Positions 58,101-64,000 of a DNA stretch of 64,000 nt are shown here, piece after piece. This DNA comes from Lindgomyces ingoldianus (Eukaryota; Ascomycota; Dothideomycetes; Pleosporales; Lindgomycetaceae): contig NW_022985174.1 in NCBI RefSeq assembly GCF_010093535.1, forward strand, positions 76,548-140,547, written 5' to 3'. Each line of letters starts with the position of its first letter. The stretch's first letter is position 1. The notes beneath the pieces are model-generated. The model was not told the origin of the DNA and ran no database searches. It worked only from the letters and a program-made list of their open reading frames with translations. The translations under genes were made by a program, and so were the position numbers.

Positions 58101-61100
58101 GTGCAGTTAATTTTGCTTCTGCTCGCTTCTAATTCCATTACAGAGTTTTTGGTCGGGGCTGAAATCCAGCCACTTAATTATACTACTTCAAGAGGTCCAC
58201 TCTCCTCAGTGCAGTATGTGAGATTGAGATGATAGGATACTATTAAGCTAGATCTAGATATCCACACCAATCAAAAACAAGATCAGAAGTGGGATCCCAA
58301 GACGTATGTAAAAGAGCCGTGTCGTACGACACATTGATCTTAGAATACATTTGCAATCCAATGTACCACTTTAACATTGGAATACCAGGACTTATACCTA
58401 CCTTTTCTGAGCATCACGTCGTCTAGGGTCAGGAATGCAAAACCCCGTGATGTAGGCTGCCAGGGAATGCAGTCACATGTTCTTCACTGTGTGCACTTCA
58501 GAAACACGATCACGACTTTGGTGCTTGCATTTAGCACCGTGCACCATGCACCCCAGTATTCTGAGTTTGCTTCTCAAACCTACTCTAGTCTCAGATCTTG
58601 CATGAAAAGTAATAGGAGGGAGTCATGCGGAATAGTCTCCCTGTACTTGAAGCAAGTAAAAAGAGATCCAGTCCAATGAAGGTCGCAACATGATTCAGCT
58701 CGGCACCACATGACAATGCCCTACTTTGCCAAATTAGTAGGCTCCTAGTATTCATGGCTGCCACGTGCAAGAGAAGGGGCCACATAATATTGTTGTTCTC
58801 ACTGGGAAAATGTAGAAAGAGCGGTGGTCACGGATGTCGCGCTGATAAAGGACCGACCATTCAGAAAGGTCACCGCTGATCGCGAGCCACTTGCTTGTGT
58901 CAACAAGACAGAATGTTGAAAACGGCCGTAATGTTGAGCAACGGGGGAAATGGAGAAAGCAGCTCGAAGAGGGGCGCAGAGGGGCTTGGTTTGACGAGGT
59001 AGAGGGTCGTGTTTCAGGGAAGTCGGTTTGCAGGTTGGGTTGTCATGCGCATATCGCAACAAACTTCGTCATAGTAGAAATCAGTCAAGTAGGAAATACA
59101 AAGGTTGGTAAAGACAGACGCGTAATTTCTGGACGCATTGTTTGTAGCTTTATTTAGCGTTTCCAAGTTTCATCGTAGGAGTTGGCTGGGCAAGTTGTGT
59201 TATCTGAAGCCTGAGGTCTCAGTTCGGAATCCATGACGTTGGACACAGTCCACAGGTCCACAACTCCCCAACTGTTCATGACTGTCGTTACCGATGAGGG
59301 TACAGGAAGCTTTTCAGTCCAATCGCTGCGCCAACGGGAACGTTGATAGAAAGCGGTTTGTATGAATCGTCTTTCGCGGCGTCGGGTTTCTGAGACGAGT
59401 CCATCCCATATCATTGACTCTTAGTAATTACTAATCTGTATCTGTGTGGGGAATGCCTCCATCACTTATGAACTAACTGGTCAGAATGGGGAGTCTCGAA
59501 GCCTCAATGAGCATCGGATCGTAAATCGGCAAAAGTCCTGATGGAAAATGTCACAAATGCTCTTCGTTGTCATCATTTAGAAAAAAAAAAGTGGTTACAA
59601 ATTTGGTGGGTAATATGGAGAGATTTGCACTACCTTAAACGAATGTGGGCCTGATCAGCTGGACTGCCTGATTCTGTGGCTAGTCGTGGAGCCGATGCCT
59701 GGCATGAAAAACATTGCCATCTTGCGCGAGACATTTGCGAGTCAAAGGCGAAGACGAAGACGCACGCGAAGCGCGTCAGCATCCCTTCCGTCCATCTTGG
59801 GCTGGTGTACCCTTGTCGCCCGCGCCTTTCCGATGACTGTCATCAAGAACAGTGTCCTCTCCCCAGCTTTGGGACGTGCTGATCCGTGACTTGTGGGGTT
59901 TACGCGGAGAACATGGGGGTTTCAGGAAAGAGACCCCATTGTGGAAGGCCTGACTAGAATGGGGCGCGTGTTATCGATTGATCATGATCGCGTAGTTCGC
60001 TACATGCATTTCGAGTCAGTAGCAACAACGAAGGAAAGGCCTTTGTGGCTGATATTGGCGAGGATGTCGACGTGGGAAATCTTTCCTTGACAGACGCTGG
60101 CCTCCCCACACATGGGCGCTCAAAACTGGGAAGATCTCAAATTCCAACCCAACGTATGGTGGGCACGATGGAAACGAATGTTGGAGCAACTTTGCTGTGG
60201 CAAGAAAGCGCTAAGTTGGAGGTAGGAGCGATGGTACGAAATTGCGCGTTCGCCTTTCATGCCGACTTCATGCCTTCCCTAGAAAATGTGACGAGGAAGA
60301 AGCACCTCGTAAGTTGCTGGGAGGGAATACCTGCGTTGGGGTGAGAGAGGTGCCGAAGAAAGAATCACCGAAAGCTTACTTGACACGGAAATCATGGCCA
60401 AAGTGCCGGGGATCCACTTGGGCGACGTAAAGTTCCGCGACGAGGGTTTGGATGACTGCAAAGTCGGGGGTCATCGACTCCACCGTGCAGAAGCGAGTTG
60501 GTTGAAGCCGACAATCGTAAGTTGGGTGCAGATGCCTCTGTGAACGAGGTTCACATGGAGTAACACATTGAGGTCCATTCGCGATGTACGGATCTGGGGC
60601 ATCCTGGCGGTTGAGTATATCCTCCCACAAAGACAGTGCTTACACGGTAATTGCCAGCGTCGAAGCCATCTCGTGCACCCTACTTAACGAAGCCCTTAGC
60701 CTACTCCGTGGATTGAACCTCACTGAATAGAAGTCATCGATGCCTTTGTTGAAGGCTCGCGATACCAGTGAGGCGGGTAATGTAAGGCCTCCAAAATTCC
60801 GAGACCAAACGAACTTTCCACCCCTGCAATGAAGCAGAAAAGTAAGTCTCGGGACGACTTAGTCGAAAGGGTTTTGGGTTCAGTAACCCATGCGCAGATC
60901 TAGAGCCTAAGACGGTTAAGCTTGCTCAATTTGCCGTTTTGGGAAAATTTATGCGCATGGATATTCCTTCTTGCAGCCGCTTCCCCTGTCGTTGATTCTG
61001 AGGCGATCGACGGCGAGGGTTGTCACTTTCAACGACAACATGAGATGTTATTCTAGAGACGTAGAAGGCTTCCAAAACGCACTTTCTAGACCTTGAGAAG

Positions 61101-63779
61101 CGGTGTAGCGACCTTAAAAGACTCCCTCAGGAGCCCCCTTCGCATCGAAGTGAGGGAAGGTGTGCTGCGATAGACTCAGTTCAACGGAAGATCGCGGTAG
61201 CAAGTTGGTCTCGTGCCGTACTGTTCTTTCAAGAATAAGGCTCCAACGGTCGATTCGCTAGGATGAAGGTTGGGGATGAGAAATGTCCTCAGAGAAGGGC
61301 AATCCTGTTGGATCCACACAGAGAGGGAGATTGCGCTATGGGTGAGGTGTGAAGTTTTTGAGTTACTAAGCCATGCATTCAATCGCGAAGCTGATCCTCA
61401 AGCTTCACCTTTTTTCATCGTCCATTGGCCATTATCATAGTCACCCGCAGCATATCTTCCTAAAGTTTAGAAGGTAAGTGATATTGTGGCTTAGCTACGA
61501 TGTCATTGATCGGTTTCTCCCCATCAACGAAAGTCGTGAGAATTGTCAATTGATACTTGTGGATGTCATCTCTCTCGCCTCTGGACCGCTCGATGAACCA
61601 AGCCGGCAGTATTCGGCTGCTTTCAAGCCATAGTTGCTCTTTTTAGAAAAGCGAAGGAGTGCGTCGCCGAGACTCGCTCTCTCCATCCACACCGCATGAG
61701 AGAGTGGGACTCGGAGATTAATGGCGTGGGAGCTTCCTCGCGTGAAAGCAGTGTTTCCGCTTCTTACTCATTGTTGGTAATCTGTTGGACGAATCTCAAG
61801 CGCCTCGATGGAGTGACCTCACACAGATAACCAGACGACCGGGGTCGAAGGCGGTTGACGAGAATTGTCCACTGACGCCTTCATCGGGTCACAGACGGGT
61901 GAAAGACCATTGCACTTGCCGAAGGGTTGTCCGCTTATCATATGCACCTCTTTCAGTGTTGCATAGCAAGACTTTTAACAGGAATGTGCCGTGGCACTCT
62001 CAGAGGTCTCGTCTTCTCATCGAATTCCAGTTCCCTGGGGAGAGGAAGGTCACTCATCCGCTCGACAATCGATTTGGATCTGAGACCTAGCCGTCCATCA
62101 GCTCGGCTCCAATTGGTTGGTGCGTGGAAAAGGCGCAGGGCCAGGCTGTTCTTCCTGCTCGTCTGATCCGCTCGTCTCCTGGCACACTCGGGCTTTCGTC
62201 TCCAGACCATCAGGACAGACACGGTTGGACGTGATGAGAAAAGTCTTTTTTTGTTTTGTGTGGCTGATGCGGGATGGCATGGTCATATTGAGCGGCGCAG
62301 CCGTGATCGATGAAAATTTGACATAGGTCCCAATTAGTCAAGCCTAGGATCTGATCCCGGGTGAAGTGTAGCTCGGTACTGATGCCTGGCAAGGCTAAGG
62401 ACTTGTTTACTCCTTACTATTAGAAGGTCATCAGCTTGGGACAGATTCTGCGTACTCTCTGAGTGAAGATACTACAATGAGGCAAAGGCTGCTACCGTGA
62501 CGTCTGTCAGACTGTGCAGTACTACACGTCAAAGATGTGGGTGTCACGTTGAATTGAAATATGAATACCGTCCCATGAACGACTGGTCCGGTTCGGGGAA
62601 CTCGAGGGTCTTGCCTTCATCAGGCCTCCCGAGGACTCGACCGTGTCCAAAGCGTAATGACCCAACGGGTTGGTGTCATGAGCTGCAGGCAGTCAAATCA
62701 TCGCAACCTCATCAAGGATAGGTGGATTGCAGTGGAGAGAGGTGGGTCCTGGGCATGGTGCTGCCCCAGTGCCGGGAGCTAGCTGGTCCTTTTGACCTGG
62801 AGAAGCACGTCGGCGGACGCCATGAAACATGAAGCAGAAATTGGAACCTTTCCAAGAGCGCAGATTTCTTTTTACGACCTCTGAACAGCGTTTTCGCCCG
62901 AGCCGCACCGTTTTCGCACCATGAGAGAAATTGAAGGGTTTTTTCAGCTTCCCTTCGGACAATTTCGAGAAATCCTCAAACGCAGCCAATGGTCGCGAGA
63001 GGCGTTGGAGCAAACTGCCCAGCCAGGGAGTAATTGGGCGGCACCACCGTGGCGAGCGGGGAGACAACCAGCATTGATTCCGCTCGGGGAACGCCTCGAA
63101 TTGGGCTTTGGGCGGGTCTCTGCCTGTGGGGGGCTCGGAGTGGATAAGACGATCTCTGCCTCAACCAGTTCGACTCATGTCCCGGCACTAGGGCCGGGGT
63201 GGAGGGCTGGGATCAGCGTGCTCGTTCAGCAGCCTCACGCTTCACACTGCAGCCCATCCCTCTTGGTTCGCTTCTAGCGTGCGACCTGCGGGTCTTATGC
63301 AGGCTGCCGCGCCCGTACTTGTCGGCGGGCATGTCACAGCGAGCAGCGTGGTATTGACAGCAGCACACGAGCTTTCGAAGTTGGTTTTTGGCGATGGCGA
63401 GCGTGACTTCTCCAGTGCTCGCTCCGTACTCAACGCGGCCGTTGCGCAGTAGCAACGATTGTTATTGACCGCCCTTGTACGGCGCCATCCGCACTGGCTA
63501 GGAGTGCAGATTGGCTGGATGAATCGGTTTAAACTGATCAACATTTAATGATGGTGCAAGGAGCAGAACGATGACCCAGGGGCAAGGGACTCACAGCGCG
63601 CCTGCAAGCATGTGCGCGTCGACCCTCGCTGTGCATTCACCCCTCGGCGCTCGATCAGGCATCGCGCAAATCAGCGTGGCGTCTCTCACGAAGACCAAGC
63701 CGTGAACCGGCTGCGAAGCCGGCCGTGCTCCACCAACGCTCCCTGGTAGGGGCCCTGGTCGTGTCGCCGAGGCCTCTGC
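55115..63779. other. Gene-poor 8.7 kb, no supported gene
   Basis: Both strands carry only short, mostly overlapping frames without motifs, clear splice partners or family similarity. No tRNA-like gene, transposase domain, long terminal or inverted repeats were noticed. Small features: imperfect caatccccaact repeats near 56660-56690 and an A10 run at 59581-59590. Confidence 0.5.
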
Positions 63780-64000
63780 TTTGGCCTTTCCCTGAAGAGA
63801 CTCTGCGGCCCGTCGAATCCTCTCCGTTGTCGTTGATATTATTGACGCGGCTTGTCACTCCCTTCCACACCTCTCCCTCCCTCTGCTCGACCTTTGCAAC
63901 CAACACGTCGGCTGCAACGCGCTCGGCATTCACCATCAACATCCCCATAACCACCACGTTCCCTTCCATTCTGCTTCTCCCCTCGCTTAGGCGTTGCCGA
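63780..64000 (+). promoter_or_regulatory. CT-rich stretch, probable leader of a gene beyond the right edge
   Basis: The last ~220 bases of the plus strand are pyrimidine-rich (ctcccttccacacctctccctccctc), like the leaders of the RGS and ARG3 genes here. No start codon of a recognisable protein is reached. Direction is inferred from base composition only. Confidence 0.35.

Overview
This window comes from a filamentous ascomycete (Pezizomycotina). The genes carry short introns of mostly 43-140 bases with GT..AG ends and CTAAC/CTGAC-like branch sites. Organellar proteins have N-terminal targeting peptides, intergenic leaders are pyrimidine-rich, and several families are typical of filamentous fungi (Tag1-like, Sog2, Vtc5, CorA-like, SGNH hydrolase). 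I cannot fix the class; Leotiomycetes is a guess from the gene flavour only. No tRNA, rRNA, CRISPR array, intact transposon or viral gene was seen.

Layout. 1-2090 (-): 5' part of a mitochondrial aconitase gene that runs off the left edge. 2560-4580 (-): KHDC4/BLOM7-like KH-domain splicing protein, divergent from ILV6 (4883-5930, +), the regulatory subunit of acetolactate synthase. 7773-10685 (+): Vtc5-like SPX protein. 11330-13676 (+): GUT2, mitochondrial glycerol-3-phosphate dehydrogenase. 15100-17457 (+): DUF647/RUS protein with a broken or non-canonical splice junction. 20947-22190 (+): RGS protein behind a long CT-rich leader. 22191-28873: gene-poor. 28874-31967 (+): SOG2, convergent with a Tag1-like vacuolar protein (32634-35495, -), which is divergent from the arginine gene ornithine carbamoyltransferase (35918-37105, +).

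38162-45981 is a graveyard of accessory genes. It holds a decayed MFS sugar transporter, a decayed secreted SGNH hydrolase and a CorA-like membrane protein with a broken 5' half. Most stops that can be assigned fit CpA-to-TpA change on one strand, the pattern made by repeat-induced point mutation (RIP). Next to it lies the most unusual gene of the window (46478-51266, -). Four exons join in phase into one protein of about 1513 residues that combines C2H2-type zinc fingers, a protein kinase and a C-terminal Cys-rich module.

52115-54014 (-) is ALG10 (N-glycan precursor glucosylation). It is divergent from PSF2 (54208-55114, +; GINS replication complex), and the two share a 193-base promoter holding a perfect 18-base palindrome. 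55115-64000 holds no gene that I can support. Its last 200 bases look like the leader of a gene beyond the right edge.

Most intact genes are unlinked housekeeping functions (TCA/lysine, branched-chain and arginine metabolism in mitochondria; vacuolar polyphosphate and autophagy; polarity signalling; glycosylation; replication). There is no secondary-metabolite or other obvious cluster.
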